Positions 33,166-47,107 of a stretch of DNA of 64,000 nt are shown here, one piece after another; within the stretch, counting starts at the first letter, position 1, and each line of letters begins with the position of its first letter. The stretch lies in assembly GCF_020085105.1 (NCBI RefSeq), contig NC_058051.1, forward strand, positions 18,879,455 through 18,943,454, read 5' to 3'. Both the position numbers and the translations under genes were made by a program. The DNA comes from Siniperca chuatsi. Taxonomy: Eukaryota > Chordata > Actinopteri > Centrarchiformes > Sinipercidae. The notes under the pieces are model-generated. The model made no database searches, had not been told where the DNA came from, and saw nothing but the letters and a program-made list of their open reading frames with translations.

Positions 33166-33884
33166 ACACGCCATACCCAGTACACTAGGCTAGTCTTTAG
33201 GCCTATTAAATATGTCTCTGAGCCATTGTTCTTCAGGTCACAGAATCTAATGGGGCACGAAAACGGTATAACACTGGCTTTAAAAAGATGTCGCAAGTGA
33301 AATGGTGAGAAATGTTGCTCAGTCAACAAATTGTAGATTGGACATAAAAACACTGTGAAATAAATTAAATAGCAAAGTGAGAAACTGCTAATAAATAAAA
33401 ACACATGAAAGAAAGCTGAAGCCTACTATTGCCAATTAAAAAGTTAAACATGAAATAATCATATCACTAGCTACAATGATAAAGTAATTTCTTCCACTGC
33501 TTGATTATTTAATTGTGTACTTTTAATTAGGTGATATGATTTGTAGATTGATTGATGTTTTAAGATGAAAACTCCCTTCACTCCAAGGAGTTTATGTTGT
33601 AATTTTAAAGAAAAACTCTCATTGAATTAATAATGGTGCCATTTGTTCTATATTCCCTCAAAAAAGGCAAACCCCTCTCCGTCATGGGTGTCTTTTTTTT
33701 TGTAAAATAACCTAGTCAGTAGTAATCTATAACAAAATATGCTTATTCTACATAAAGTATACAAACAATAAATAAACTATAAAAAAACAATTCAATTAAA
33801 TGAATCATTTCTTAGTTTCTTTGGTATTTTTGTCATATACAGATACAATGATGATTGCTGGGTTTTTATATATATATATACACA
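33166..33884. other. AT-rich intergenic DNA, no gene seen
   Basis: Low-complexity AT-rich sequence. The minus-strand frame at 33404-33057 overlaps family D and has no domain. Confidence 0.5.
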
Positions 33885-35190
33885 CAGTGGTGTGCAAAAG
33901 TGTTTGCCCCCTTCCTGATTTCTTATTTTTTTGCATGTTTGTCACACTTAAATGTTTCAGCTCATCAAACAAATTTAAATATTAGTCAAAGATAACACAA
34001 GTAAACACAAAATGCACTTTTTAAATGAAGGTTGTTGTTATTAAGGGAAAACAAAATCCAAACCTACATGGCCCTGTGTGAAAAAGTGATTGCCCCCTAA
34101 ACCTAATAACTGGTTGGGCCACCCTTAGCAGCAACAACTGCAATCAAGCGTTTGCGATAAGTCTTTTACAGCGCTGTGGAGGAATTTTGACCCACTCATC
34201 TTTGCAGAATTGTTGTAATTCAGCCACATTGGAGGGTTTTAAGCATGAACTGCCCTTTTAAGGTCATGCCACAGCATCTCAATAGGATTCAGGTCAGGAT
34301 TTTGCCTAGGCCACTCCAAAGTCTACATTTTGTTCTTCGTCTGTCAGCCTCACTAGAATGCTGTATCAAATTCACATCTGAATCCATATAGGTTTCGGCT
34401 ATTATGCAACAGATGTTGAATAATCGTTCGCAAACAGTTTGCTCAACTTATCTCCACTAGGCCACTCCAAAGTCTTCATTTTGTTCTTCTTCAGCCATTC
34501 AGAGACCCCACAACAACATCCAAAGAACTGCAGGCCTCACTTGCCTCAGTTAAGGTCAGTGTTCATGACTCCACCATAAGAAAGAGACTGGGCAAAAATG
34601 GCCTGCATGGCAGAGTTCCAAGACAAAAACCACTGCTGAGCAAAAAGAACATTAAGGCTCATCTCATTTTTGCCAGAAAACATCTTGATGATCCCCAAGA
34701 CTTTTGGGAAAATATTCTGTGGACTGACGAGACAAAAGTTGAACTTTTTGGGTAGGTGTGTGTCCCATTACATCTGGCGTAAAAGTAACACCGCATTTCA
34801 GAAAAAGAACATCATACCAACAGTAAAATATGGTGGTGGTAGTGTGATGATGTGGCTGAATTACAACAATTCTGCAAAGATGAGTGGGCCAAAATTCCTC
34901 CACAGCGCTGTAAAAGACTCCTTGCAAGTTATCGCAAACGCTTGATTGCAGTTGTTGCTGCTAAGGGTGGCCCAACCAGTTATTAGGTTTAGGGGGCAAT
35001 CACTTTTAGGTAGGTTTGGATTTTGTTTTCCCTTAATAATAACAACCTTCATTTAAAAAGTGCATTTTGTGTTTACTTGTGTTATATTTGACTAATATTT
35101 AAATTTGTTTGATGAGCTGAAACATTTAAGTGTGACAAACATGCAAAAAAATAAGAAATCAGGAAGGGGGCAAACACTTGCACACCACTG
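33885..35190 (+). mobile_element. Dead Tc1/mariner-like element with 335-bp inverted repeats
   Basis: TIRs 33885-34222 and 34856-35190 are long, near-identical inverted copies starting CAGTGGTGTGCAAAAGTG. They are flanked by TATATA on both sides, in line with TA target sites. Between them a transposase remnant reads from about 34500 to 34750 (TSKELQASLA, STIRKRLGKNGLHGR, FWENILWTDETKVELFG) and then hits TAG. The N-terminal DNA-binding part and the C-terminal DE residues are absent. About 30 bases (AGGCCACTCCAAAGTCT then CATTTTGTTCTT) are duplicated at 34310 and 34459. Confidence 0.92.
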
Positions 35191-35489
35191 TATATATATG
35201 AGCTGAACTTGACAAACTTGTTTCACGCCTTGTCCAATGCATTTAGGTGAGAATACAGTCGCGCTTTTATTTTAAGGGCTGCTGGTAACTGTGGAAATGT
35301 GAGGGCAAACATGGCAATGCAAAGTCACCTTCTCTTTCATCAGCCAGTTTCATCAAGCTATTTTTATTTTCTGGAATTGTTTTATGTGCCAGGTCCCTGT
35401 GCAACACTATGTGTGTGATGTTTAGAGTCTGTATGCTAACTTTTTGTAGCACAAGCCAGAAGTTAAAGTTAAAGTTAAAGGTTTCTTTT

Positions 35490-36900
35490 CAACACTGTAG
35501 CTAGGCTGACAGAGAGTCATAGCTCCATTGAACCATGTATTCCTACAGCCCTCAGTAGTAACGACTTCATGAATTTCTTTAATAATATAGTTTTAACTAT
35601 TAGAGAAAAAATTAATCACGTCCTGCTCTCAACCACTACCGATTTATCTTCAAACACAAGAACCTTAGAAACAACTGTAAAATCTGATATATATTTTGAC
35701 TGCTTTGCTCCTATCAACCTTCTTCAGCTAACTTCGCAGATTACTTCATCTAAGCCATCAACCTGTCTCTTAGACGCCATTCCAACTAGGCTGCTTAAAA
35801 ACGTCTTACCCTTAGTTAGCACTTCATTACTGGATATGATCAATCTGTCTTTGTTAACAGGCTATGTACCACAATCCTTTAAAGTAGCTGTAATTAAACT
35901 GCTTCTTAAAAAGCCCATTCTTGATCCAGGGGTTTTACCTATATCTAACCTTCCCTTTCTCTCTAAGATCCTTGAGAAAGCAGTCACCAATCAGTTGTGT
36001 GACTTTCTAAATAACAATAGTTTATTTGAGGATTTTCAGTTAGGATTTAGAGTGCATCATAGCACAGAGACAGCACTGGTGAAAATTACAAATGACCTTT
36101 TAATTGCATCAGACAATGGACTTGTCTCTGTACTTGTCTTGTTAGATCTTAAGGCTGGCTTGGTTGAGCCCTGAACCATCCCTTAGTTATGCTGCTATAG
36201 GCCTAGACTGCCAGGAGACTTCCCATGATGCACCTCTTTCCTCTCTCCTTCAATCTCCCTCTCCAACTGTATGCATTTTTATCCCATTAGTGCATGTTAC
36301 TAACTTGACATCTTCTCTCTCCCGTAGTTTTGTGCTTTCTCGTTTCTCTCCTCTCTCCTTCTGTCACTTTCAGCAGGTATTTCTGCCTCTGGAGCTGCAG
36401 AGACTGGATCTGTGGTTGGTGGCCACCTGCTGCCCTCTTGTTCCTGCTCGGCAACTGCTACTACAGTTGTTGTTAATGGCTCTGTTACTAATACTGCCAT
36501 TATTATTCCTATAGCTGTCATTCCTATTATTATTGATTTATTAATATTAATGTTACCACTACAATTACATTATTACTATTTTAAAAATTCTCTGTGGTAT
36601 TTAGACTGTGCCTCCCTCTCCTCCCCCACCCTTCCTCTCCCAAAACCTCTTTCTCTCTCTCTCTCTTTCTTTCTCAAAACCTAAAACGCCACCCACCATT
36701 GAGATTGGTTTTCTCCAAGGTTTCTGCCTCTTAGGAAGTTTTTCCTTGCCACTGTCACCAAGTGCTTGCTCATGGTGGGATTTGTTGGGTCTCTGTAAAT
36801 AATATTATAAAGAGTACGGTCTAGACCTGCTCTATAAGTGCAATGAGATAACTTCTGTTATGAATTGGCGCAATATAAATACAATAAATTAAATTGAATT
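35490..36900 (+). mobile_element. L2-like non-LTR retrotransposon, truncated and internally deleted
   Basis: A 201-codon frame (35569-36174) encodes the start of a reverse transcriptase: [71 protein letters not shown]. The frame then jumps to 3'-UTR-type DNA (TTTCTGCCTCTTAGGAAG, GGCGCAATATAAATACAAT), so the catalytic YADD part is missing. It ends in an AATTGAATTG-type tail near 36900. Confidence 0.88.
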
Positions 36901-37056
36901 GAAAATACAAGTACCAGAGTGAAAAGTAGAATATTTCCCTCTGAAATGTAGAGAAGTTATAGTTTAAAGTAGCATGAAATTTGAATACTCAAAAGTACAT
37001 GTACATCAAAATTGTACTTAAGTACAGTACTTGAGTAAATGTAGTTTCAACACTGC
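36900..37056 (+). repeat. Repeat family D, 3'-end copy
   Basis: CTCTGAAATGTAGAG, then TACTTAAGTACAGTACTTGA and GTAAATGTAG. Abuts the LINE tail directly. Confidence 0.65.
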
Positions 37057-37711
37057 AAATGACATTGTAATTTTAAGACATCCAATAATGTAAAGGGAAT
37101 GTGAGGGTTAAGAGGGGCTCAAACCAGCTTGTGCCAGTTTGAAAATAAATCTCACCTCTGTGTCTTCATGTAATTACACTTGTTTAACACCAGAGGGTAG
37201 CATACACTCATGTGTCCCAAGCTACTCTCTGTCCTGTTTGCTGTGGCCCAGGAACTGAGACATCCCTCAACTCTTTTCAAAATAATTGATAATTTTATGA
37301 TACTCCATAAAATAGTCCTTACCAAAACTGCACATTTTATAAAAATGTAATGCATTTGTCATAACATAAAGTAATTTACATGTGAATAAAGCAAACATTT
37401 GCTCAGTGGGTCTGTGGCAGAACTTGTTCTAATGGGAAAATGAAGGATTTCAATTCTTCATTAGTTTCATTATTTTATTATCAAAACATTTCATAAATCT
37501 CTAAATATTGTTTAAAAAACAAAACAATTTCTGAGATCTAACTGTGCTTTTATTTAGATATTACATATTTAAATGTAGATTGATATTCTTTAAAAAAATA
37601 ATGAACCACATTCAACTTTGATTGATAAAAACATGGGATGAGCCCTTGTTATTCAACCAGGAAGGTTATCTCACAGGATGTATGCAGAAACACAGCCCTG
37701 ATGCACTGTGG

Positions 37712-37750
<39 letters not shown>

Positions 37751-38589
37751 TCCACATCCTGTGCCACTCTGGCACTGTGGCAGGCAAGTGATATATCCAC
37801 CACACACACTCACCCTGTGCGCCGGCAGGACCAAGGCCGACTGCCTGCTAGTATTTTTATAATCTTCATCCTCCCTGACCTGTTGCTCCCCTCCTGGCGC
37901 CAGTGGTCTCAGCCCTCCCTCTGCGATGCCTCAACCTTACACACACACACACACACACACTTGGAAACACACATGCTCCTGTACACTCAGCAGCCCCTCC
38001 AAGGATAATTGAGCCCAGCTGTTGCAAGGTGCCTCTTCCCTCGACCCTGCACCCCTCCTTCACCCTGCTGCTGCTGCACTTGCCTTTCTGGCAAAAAGAT
38101 ATTCCAAACCCCCTCCCTTTCCTTTCTCTCCCCTGACTCACACCCTCTCCCTCTCACATGCCTCTGATTGCGTTTGCCACTTCCCATCAGTTGTGTTGAT
38201 TGACTGATAGGTGTGTTTTAGTTTTGTTTTTCTTCTATTTATCCATCTCCCGTTAATGATACCTCACAAAAGCTCAAATTAAGCCCATTCGAGTAGCAAG
38301 AACTCACTGGAATTCCAGCTTCCTGCTTGCCTTCATAGTCTATATCTCACGCCCAAAATACACTAGAAGACTTGGAATCATAATCAACTGTAAAAAGACT
38401 TTTAACGACACATTCAGTGACTGACTTCTGCAAATTACATTCTCAGACAAGCTAATTAATTTAAAAGTTAATTAATTTAATGTACAGGATCACTGTCAGA
38501 TTTGTCAAGATTGCAGATGTAAAAAACATTTGTATCAATTGTAACACTTCACTCTTCAGACTCTCTGTGACCTTGAAAATTGATGGTCA

Positions 38590-38935
38590 AGGCAAAATTG
38601 AGTTTAAAGAACATTATTATTATTATTGAGCATTAAATTAATCAGCAACCATTTTGAATCAATTCCGGTAAGACATTGTTCAAGCCAAAGTACCAAACCT
38701 GCCCTACTCAGTTGTGAGGATTTGCAGCCTTTTTTGTCCTATGTGATAGTTAGATCATTGATTGATGGTTGGACAAAACAAGCAATTTAAACAAAACTTA
38801 TGCTTTAGGAAATCTAAACAAGCATTATTTTCTGACATTATATAGACCAAACATTTAATCAATTAATCAAGAAAATATTTAGCAGATAGATTGATAATGA
38901 AAATAATCATTATTTGCAGCCCAACATTAAATAAT
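38590..38935 (+). repeat. Dispersed repeat family A, third copy
   Basis: TTAATCAGCAACCATTTTGAA, GAGGATTTGCAGCC, GGTTGGACAAAACAAGCAAT and GATTGATAATGAAAATAATC blocks, in + orientation. Confidence 0.7.
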
Positions 38936-41339
38936 GTAGTGTGCTCCTGACTTTAAGGACATCTCTTTTGCTCCATCTTTCTCTCCCTCCCTCTGGTTCC
39001 CCCTCTGGATTTAGGTATATTTGGGAGCTGGGACATGACCCGGCCAGTGGTGGCTGCGAGCCGCTGCTCCTTGGCTGGAATTTGTGGAGTTTGGGAGAGG
39101 AATGGAGCCGGCCAGGAGGAGGAGGAGGGTTGGGACAGGCATGTCAGACTCTCTTTTCCAGCTGGTCCTGAGGGGTCAAACTGTGTGTGGATGTGTGCAT
39201 GTCATGGCCTCTCATTAGGGGGTGAGACGCTGCGGCTCCAGACCCCCATGGTAGGATTTCTGGGTGAGTCTGCAGTGATCCTGCCACTTTGATGCCCCTG
39301 ACCCCCCCCCCCCCCCCCCACCCCCCACCCCCCGCCAGTAGGTTAATGAGCCTCAGTGAGCTCTGTAGGCCTGCTGTTAATGTGTGTGTGTGTGTGTGTG
39401 TGAAGTTCTGAGGTGGGGGCATTAAGAAGAGGTGCAAGGAACCTCCAGACCCCTGATATGCTTTTTACTCTGGTCCCTTGTAGTAGTTAGATCAGCTGAC
39501 CAGGCTGTGTATGTTTTGGTGTGGAGAATAATGTTAAGAATAACTCTGAAATAGTTAAAGCAGCACCTGCTCCTCATGCTGGCTTCCTGCAAAGTGAATA
39601 AACAAAAAAACATAAAACTTTAATGAAAAAGGACTTGAAGTAACTAAATCAGCCTTGAAAACACTGAAGGTGCATCATATTGACATGGTTAAGATGGAGG
39701 AGAATCTGAACAGCAGCTTGGTGGAAATTATGAAGTCCATCACCCTGATTTAAGGCAGTAAAGTAAATTTAAACTAAAGATTTGACCAGAATTTCTGTAT
39801 ATACTTCCTAGACCTGGGCAAGTAATGTTTTTGTTTAGTTTGAAAATTTATTAATTGAGACTGTAACAGGCAAAACTATCTGATTTATTCATATCTAAGG
39901 CAATATTTACTTTATTTGAGAATTACTTTGAGAATTTGAGAAATTTGACTGAGGACATGTGGTAGATAAATTAATTATGCATGATAATTTGCGTATTAAT
40001 AAACAATGTAGTGAATATGATTATTTGTAAGTTAAATATTTTTATTATAAAGTAGTAGTATTATAAAGTGTTCTGTTTTTTCTGTTTATTTCTTTTGACA
40101 AGAAAAATGTGCCGTACCATGAAAGAAGACCCACAAACTTAGCAAAAAGATCCAGTCTTGTGGATTTTGGGAACAATTTTCCTGATGAGTACAAATTAGT
40201 AACCATCAGAAGTTTGAAACCTCTTTTGATGGATACACCTGCATTTTGGACAGAAATGTTTTGGCCTCTTTCAGTTGTCTTAGGTTAATTTGAAATCTCA
40301 AACTGATGATTGTCAGACATTTTTAGAGCTGCCAAATGCTAACCAGCACTGAAGCTAAAATGACCCACCTTTGCAGCACTGTTTGTCTACACATCTCTAC
40401 TTCATGCATAGATAGGCAAAATGAAAATCTGTGTGGGCCTACAGTTGAATATGATTCACTGCCTTAACCATCAGTAATTTCTGACCATAATTACTAGTCC
40501 TTCTTGACTTCCCCCCGCCCCCATTTCTGTTTATCTCTAACATCTGAAAATTGACCCGGCACTACTTCACATAGCTGAACAGGCAGTGTGTTGTTTGGGC
40601 AGGGCAGTGCAAACCATGGCCCGCAAAAGGAAGGCATGGCAGTCCAAAACAGGTGCTCAGACTCTCTTTTTTTTCTCATTTCTTTTCATCATTCACTCCC
40701 TTTCCCTCTTTCTTCTCCCCACACCTGTTGAAGTGTGAGGACTCATGCTGGTTCAGCTGAGCAGCTTACCCAAACCTGAGCTATGATAAGAAGGTGGGGG
40801 TCTGAGTTGAGTTGTGGTAATTACTTAACTAGTTTACACTTTATCTCCTTTGCCACCCCCCTCTGCCTTCCCAGTCAGTCCCTTCTTTACCTTGATGTAA
40901 GGTGTTACTTTGGGGTTGATTATTTGTGTGTCTTTTAGCGCTGCAGCTTAGGCCAAAAAGGGGGAAGGGACAGACAGGCAGAAGTGGGAGTGTGACATGG
41001 CATGTTAATAGAGCAAATGGGAAACTGCATAATTACTTGTATTTAGGAACATTTTTTACAGATGAGTGAAAAATAAATGAGACACAACCTGTTACATTGC
41101 ATCTGTGCCATCTGCTCAGAGCTGAATGTCTTGGGTCTTTATAATGGCATAACCACTGTAAAAAATCAAAGTGGCAACAGAGACCGCCAGTGATTTGATT
41201 CTGGTCTGACTGATGGCTCCAGGGGTGACGGGTGGTCTCTGCCCCCCGGTTGAGCACCTTACTGGACTCGCACTAAACCCTCAGCCCCCTGTCTGTTGTC
41301 ACCATGACAGGGATCAACATTTACCCAGCTGTTTGGGAT

Positions 41340-41374
<35 letters not shown>

Positions 41375-41797
41375 CATGGAAAAATTGTTAAAAGTTATCT
41401 GAAAACTGACAGGCTCTTTGTAACATCCCAGCTGGTAGCTGAAATGTGTAACATCACTAATAAGTACAGAATGGGCAGTTAGCTGAGCAAAATAATGAAC
41501 AGAATCTTAAATCTATTAAAATGAATTAATTAAAATGTGAGCACTACATTTACACATCATTGTGTTTAAATAGTCAGCCTACTCAGCTACAACCAGAAGT
41601 ACATTGTAATACAGTTCATTTTCTCTTATAAAGAAATCCTCTTTCCATTTGACACACCTTCAGTGAAGCCAACTGAGGAGAAGGAACATGGTGCCTTGCT
41701 CCAGGACACTTTAGAAGTGTGGATGTTTCTCACAGTGTGGACTCATGCAAGCAGCCTGAGACAGTCCTCTGTGGCTAACTGCGCTGTTAATGGTACA

Positions 41798-42100
41798 TAC
41801 ACTCCGTCGCCAGTTAATTAGGTACACCTAGCTAAAACAAATGCAGTCTAACACAACAGTAGTTTGTGGTGCTGTTGAATTGTATTGAATTATACTGACA
41901 GGTGTTTCTACTGTTTTGTCCACCCCATTTATATCAGTGAGGGCAGGCTAAATAACAAACACCTCTCTGTGTTGCTAAAACAGTCTCAATAAACACTGAA
42001 CATTATTACCCTTCATGAAGGAAGAATTAATTGCAGGACTGTTGCATTTGACTGCATTTGTTTTAGCTAGATGTACCTAATAAACTGGCAACTGGGTGTA
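41798..42100. mobile_element. Compact copy of the TIR MITE found in samhd1
   Basis: TACACTCCGTCGCCAGTTAAT at the left and TAATAAACTGGCAACTGGGT at the right are imperfect inverted repeats. AGGTGTACCT-like subterminal motifs, AATGCAGTCTAACACAACAG and AGGTGTTTCTACTGTTTTG are shared with 7390-8808. No TA expansion here. Confidence 0.75.
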
Positions 42101-42716
42101 AATTGCATATAGTACGTGAAGCTGACATATGGAAGATAACCAAGTAGTAGTTTATTTAGTTTATTAGTAGTACGTTTTTAGTCATGCACATACAAGTGCC
42201 GAGCCCCCTTGGACTTATAAGACAACAAAACATTAGGCCTAATATAAATATGAATACATTACATGAAAAAAAAACAATTTCCCTTCTTCAAACACAACTC
42301 AAATCTTTAATTATCATCCAACCACAAAAAGTCATCAGTGATGAAGGCTGTTTTACTTGAAAGTATAGCACTTAAATCATCATTGAATGAGCAATAAAAC
42401 ATAGAATAGTCTCAACCATTCTAAGCTTGATCTCTGATGGTCTTAAATAAATGTATTCACTATATATTCATAATGAATTTGAAATATTTTGATATGAAAT
42501 TGACTTTCTGCCTACCTCTGCATGCTTGTACATTATAATTTTCTGGCAACACCACTTTGTTTACTCTGAAAATGAGAAAATTAACTGCACCAGGTATTTG
42601 TTTTACTGATTATATGACTGTGATCAAATCAGTGAATATCCACAAAGTGGTATCATTCCAGTGAAACTGATTTGGGCACATCTGGAAAAGCTTTATGGGA
42701 AGTTTCAAATACAGTG

Positions 42717-42750
<34 letters not shown>

Positions 42751-44347
42751 TTGGGTAGCTGTCATGTGGGAATCCTCTCAGTATTCTCCACAGGGGGTTG
42801 TTTTTTGGGGGGTTCAAAAAACAAGCTCTCAGGTAATGACTTCAGTGTGTTTTTGTTTTATTTGTGTGACACCAAATTCAGCTTCAATCAATGCAAAGAT
42901 CCAATGATATCTTCCATTAATGCACTCTAATATCCAGTGACACAGCATACTGCAGTGTTTTTCAATATATGGCGCATGTCTGTAATGCTGGTGCATGTGT
43001 GTTTGTGCTTGTTTGGGCACATGTGCGTGCATGCATGCCACCCTGTACTTCTCTCATCTGGTCAGGCCCTCTAGCTGGTAATCTGAGCATAGAGATTAGA
43101 AAGAAAAACAGCGGAGAAGAATGTCTTTGGTTGAGCCAGCAAGGAATTTAAAATGGCCTTCAGGCTGCTTTGACCTCTCCCTCCCTTTCTCTCTCCCACT
43201 CTCTCTTTCTCACACACATACACACATATATACCTAACAGAAAAATCATTTGTTTATAACTTGGGTCATATTTCATAGTTCTGGTCATCATTTTTATCAG
43301 TTATGATAACATTTTATTCACCAACTTCAGTTAAGATCTGAGGATGCAGTGATATCATGAGAAAAGAGTCCAATAGGCCAAGCAACACACTCAGTCATAT
43401 GATCACACAGGTTATAAACAAAACCCTCAGTTAAGACATATTATCTGATTTTTTGGAACTAAATCAAAATCAGAATGATTTTTGAAATAGATGCAATAAA
43501 TAGAACCAAAATACTACATAAATGTGACAAAGCTTATAATGAAATAAAATAATAAAAAACACATAAATAAGTAAATAAATCAAAAAAAGTTCTACAGAGA
43601 CTTGATGTGATTTTTGGCAACACAAATTCCATGTGTTTCAGATACGCTTGACCTTTTTAACTGGTAACTACTTGGAAAGAGTTGCTGTAATGAGGTAAGA
43701 AAGTAAAGAAAGTTCTGAAATTTGGAGGAGATTTTGTGAATTTTGACTCAAATTTCCCCAACAGTGTGATTCAATTAATCATATCTTTTCGAGTGGGAGT
43801 GAAACTTGAGCAAAAATTCCCAATCATAAAATAAGTGTATTAATCTACACCTATTATAAACATGCTAATCCCATTGTTACAGGGATATATTTTATGAAAT
43901 CTGAACATTTATGTTGCTCGCCCTACTGGATTCCAGTGATGTCATAGCATCCCTCACAGCAGAGAAATTGGTGAGTAAAATCCTCATCACGATCTGTAAA
44001 AACTTAAAAATTAGAGAAAAAATACTGTTGTTGTTGTTGGACATAGAGAGAAGCTATATTGTGATACGTCCCCATCTGTTGCCACAGGGATGTAATGGTC
44101 TGAAGCGGCTGTCCAACAGCTTGCAGCGATGTCACCGTGTGGGCAGAGATGACACCATGTTGTAGGACAGACAGGGAGTTTGAGGCTGACGCTTTGATGG
44201 AGTTCTAGTTTCAGAGGGACAGCTGTGGGGATACTCAAGACAAACTGGCTACCAGACCACCTGATCTGATCCCCCTCGCTCCATCACAGTCCAGCAACCT
44301 GCCTTCCTCCCAGACAAACCTCAGCCAGTGTGTGTGTGTGTGTGTAC

Positions 44348-44580
44348 TTGTTCTTGCTACATAGTGAGGACTACAGAGTGAGGACATTTTTGGAAAGTGA
44401 GGACATGTTGGCCAGCCCTCACAAATTCAAAGGGCTGTTAAAAGTTAAGACTTGGTTATGTTAGAATTAGGTTATGGTTAGGTTAGGGTTAGGCATTTAG
44501 TTGTTATGGTTAAGGTTAGGGTAAGGGGCTAGGGAATGCATTATGTCAATGACAGTCCTCACAAAGTTAGAAGTACAAGG

Positions 44581-44600
<20 letters not shown>
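44348..44600 (+). repeat. Dispersed GTGAGGAC / telomere-like repeat
   Basis: GTGAGGACATTTTTGGAAAG, TCCTCACAA ... and a degenerate GGTTAGGGTTAGG run (about 44475-44525), followed by a TG microsatellite. I recognise this as a common fish dispersed repeat; it is not a telomere. Confidence 0.65.
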
Positions 44601-44622
<22 letters not shown>

Positions 44623-47107
44623 CAGAGAGAGAGGACATAGGTCTTTGCACAGAGGAAGGGGACAGGTGTTAGGGACAGGAGGTGCCGTGTGGCCCGAGGG
44701 TGTGGTCAGGTGGTGACACACCTGTCCCTACTTGCACAAGAGGGTCTAGTTACACACACACAGGCATGCACATCAGCCTGACCATGTGTTCTGACATGCA
44801 GCGTTAAACCAACTAGCCTCTCATGCATTGTGAATCTGCTCGGCATGACAAACCAGGGACGATTCTTGTTATGCCAAAGAAAACATGGCAAGCTCAACTC
44901 CGTAGCAAAGTAATGTGATTGTTATGTGAGAGGTGAGGGCACACATGAATTGAGCAGTAGACATGGAACATACATCTGTGTGGAGATTTGGTTACCATGA
45001 AAAAGTGTGTGTCACCGTGAGAAAGGGGCAGCGATTAGAAAGTGTCTCTGGATGTGATTAATTATTGTTTTCCATGCACGGTGGCTTAAGTGTCTCCATG
45101 CTCTCTTTGGATCATGTGGCTAGTTGTTTTGCTGAAAAAGGGAGCAAATAGTTCCACAGCAAGTCAACTGTTACCTGACTTGTCTGATTAACTTAGAAAG
45201 GATCAAATAAGACTACAAAGGAAACAGCTGCATCTGTGTCCAGATGATTTTTTTCAGGGCTCACAGTTGTTCATTGAAACTCTTTAATTTAGCATAAAAG
45301 GATTTATGCTAAAATGCCCTTTAAGGAAACTGACAGCTCAGTAAATACTGTTTGATAATTCAATCTCCTCTAAATGTGCATTAATCCAATCTGAATGATT
45401 CAGAAACTTTTTCAGTTGATTTTAAATTCAAATTTCTGAGATGTAGAGTACGATATAACTTGATGTCACCCTGTTCACCCTTTTTAAAAGAGTGTAAGTG
45501 GACACCAGTGTGTGGCACATGCAGCATTTCTGTAAAAGCTTGGAGATGGGGGAGATAGGCGGCCCTGAGGTGTGGATTTCAGGCAGGTGCATATGCCTGC
45601 CCTGCGGCTCCTTAAGGGACAGGATAGGACAGGACAAGGCAGGAGGAGGAGGAGAGGGGAGACAATCTGTGCTCTCTGTAGTCAAACACACACACAAACT
45701 CTAGATCCCCAACTCAAAGACTGATCTCCACCCGTCTTGGCCCCCCTACCGAAGGCCCTCCCTACCATATCCTTCATTGACTGGAATGCGTCGGGACAAT
45801 AGAACTGTCCTGGTCCTTTGGCTGGCGCCCTCCTGGGCCCACACAGGCCCTGACAGGAGGACAAAAGTGCACCTTGCACCTCTCAGCACCACCAGCAGCA
45901 CCCTGGGGGCAAATACCTGAATACCTGTGGTAAATAAGAGGGAGAGAGGGAGAGAAAGAATGACACAACATGAGGCAACAGAAAGAGAAGAGAGAGATGA
46001 ATGAAAGAAAAAAAATAGCACAGGCGATTTTCTGCTCTAAGCTGCCAAGTGTAACACAGACTCATCCAGAAGTCCAAGCAAAACACAACAGCAGTCTTCC
46101 CATTTTGATACCCTCTCCCCTCTTATTATTATAATTCACTGTGTCGCCCATTCTGTCATATCGATTCTGACACCTGCTTTCTTAGCAACATCCCCCCACT
46201 ATGTACTCTCCACATATCCTAGTCTCTCTCGGTACTCTCTTATTCTCTCATGTCATGACTTGTTGGCTGCTGCGTAGCTTACTCTATGTGTGGTTTGTGC
46301 ACATTTGGGCCTGACACTAAGCCTGATTGGCTCACGGCTTAAATATATCACAGTAGATGCCACTGACATTTCTGTGTAACAACTGAATGTGAAGGAGTTC
46401 ACTTGTTTCAATGATTCCTTATTAACTAACAGCTCTCAGTAAATCAAAGCCCAAAGGGTTTCCCTCCAAGCAATCCCTGTATTTTACAGACTTGTCCCCC
46501 CTCTCTGGGTGAATGTGTGCTAATCAGTGAAATGAAGTGTGTTAAGCCACGGTCACATTACCACTGATGCAACCACAATCACTTTGCTCCACGCAGCAAA
46601 TGTGGGCGTACCGAGGCTGTGAGGTTGTGCTACTGGAACAAGTGCTCTGTAAAGTAGAACAACTAATAAAAGATACAGATACTTCAACTTTGCACATACA
46701 TCATCACTGCTTATATTCTTGAGTAAAGGGCAATGATGGAAAGCACTGAACGTCAGTGAAACTATCTTTGCGATCAATGTAATTGATGTACAGTGTGCTG
46801 AATAGCCTCCCACTATTGAAACAACATGGGAAACTAACACCAAACAGCTAGCAACTTAGCTGCAAAGGTCTTTATGTTAAAATGATGATAAAATGTAAAC
46901 CATCTCCTCCAGTGTACCACCACACAGTAAACTATGCTGTCTCCCTTTTCATTTGCATTATATAACATTAATCAGATAAAGTGTAATTGTAAATGATGGC
47001 AGGAGCCTGCAAGATCAGACTCGGAGATGTGTGATATTCAACCCCGAGGTCACTGCAACATGGAGTGGCTCTATTTGTCAACCTTGTGTATGGTTAAGGG
47101 TGATGAT

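Noticed and set aside
37622..38207. Several overlapping frames on both strands
   Set aside because: They are created by CA/TG repeats and by pyrimidine-rich DNA.
44475..44530. Telomere-like GGTTAGGG run suggesting a chromosome-fusion scar
   Set aside because: It is short, degenerate, and part of a recognisable dispersed repeat.
45682..46021. Minus-strand frames with a CACAG acceptor near 45930
   Set aside because: A plausible acceptor, but the encoded peptide matches nothing I know and no donor or partner exon was found.
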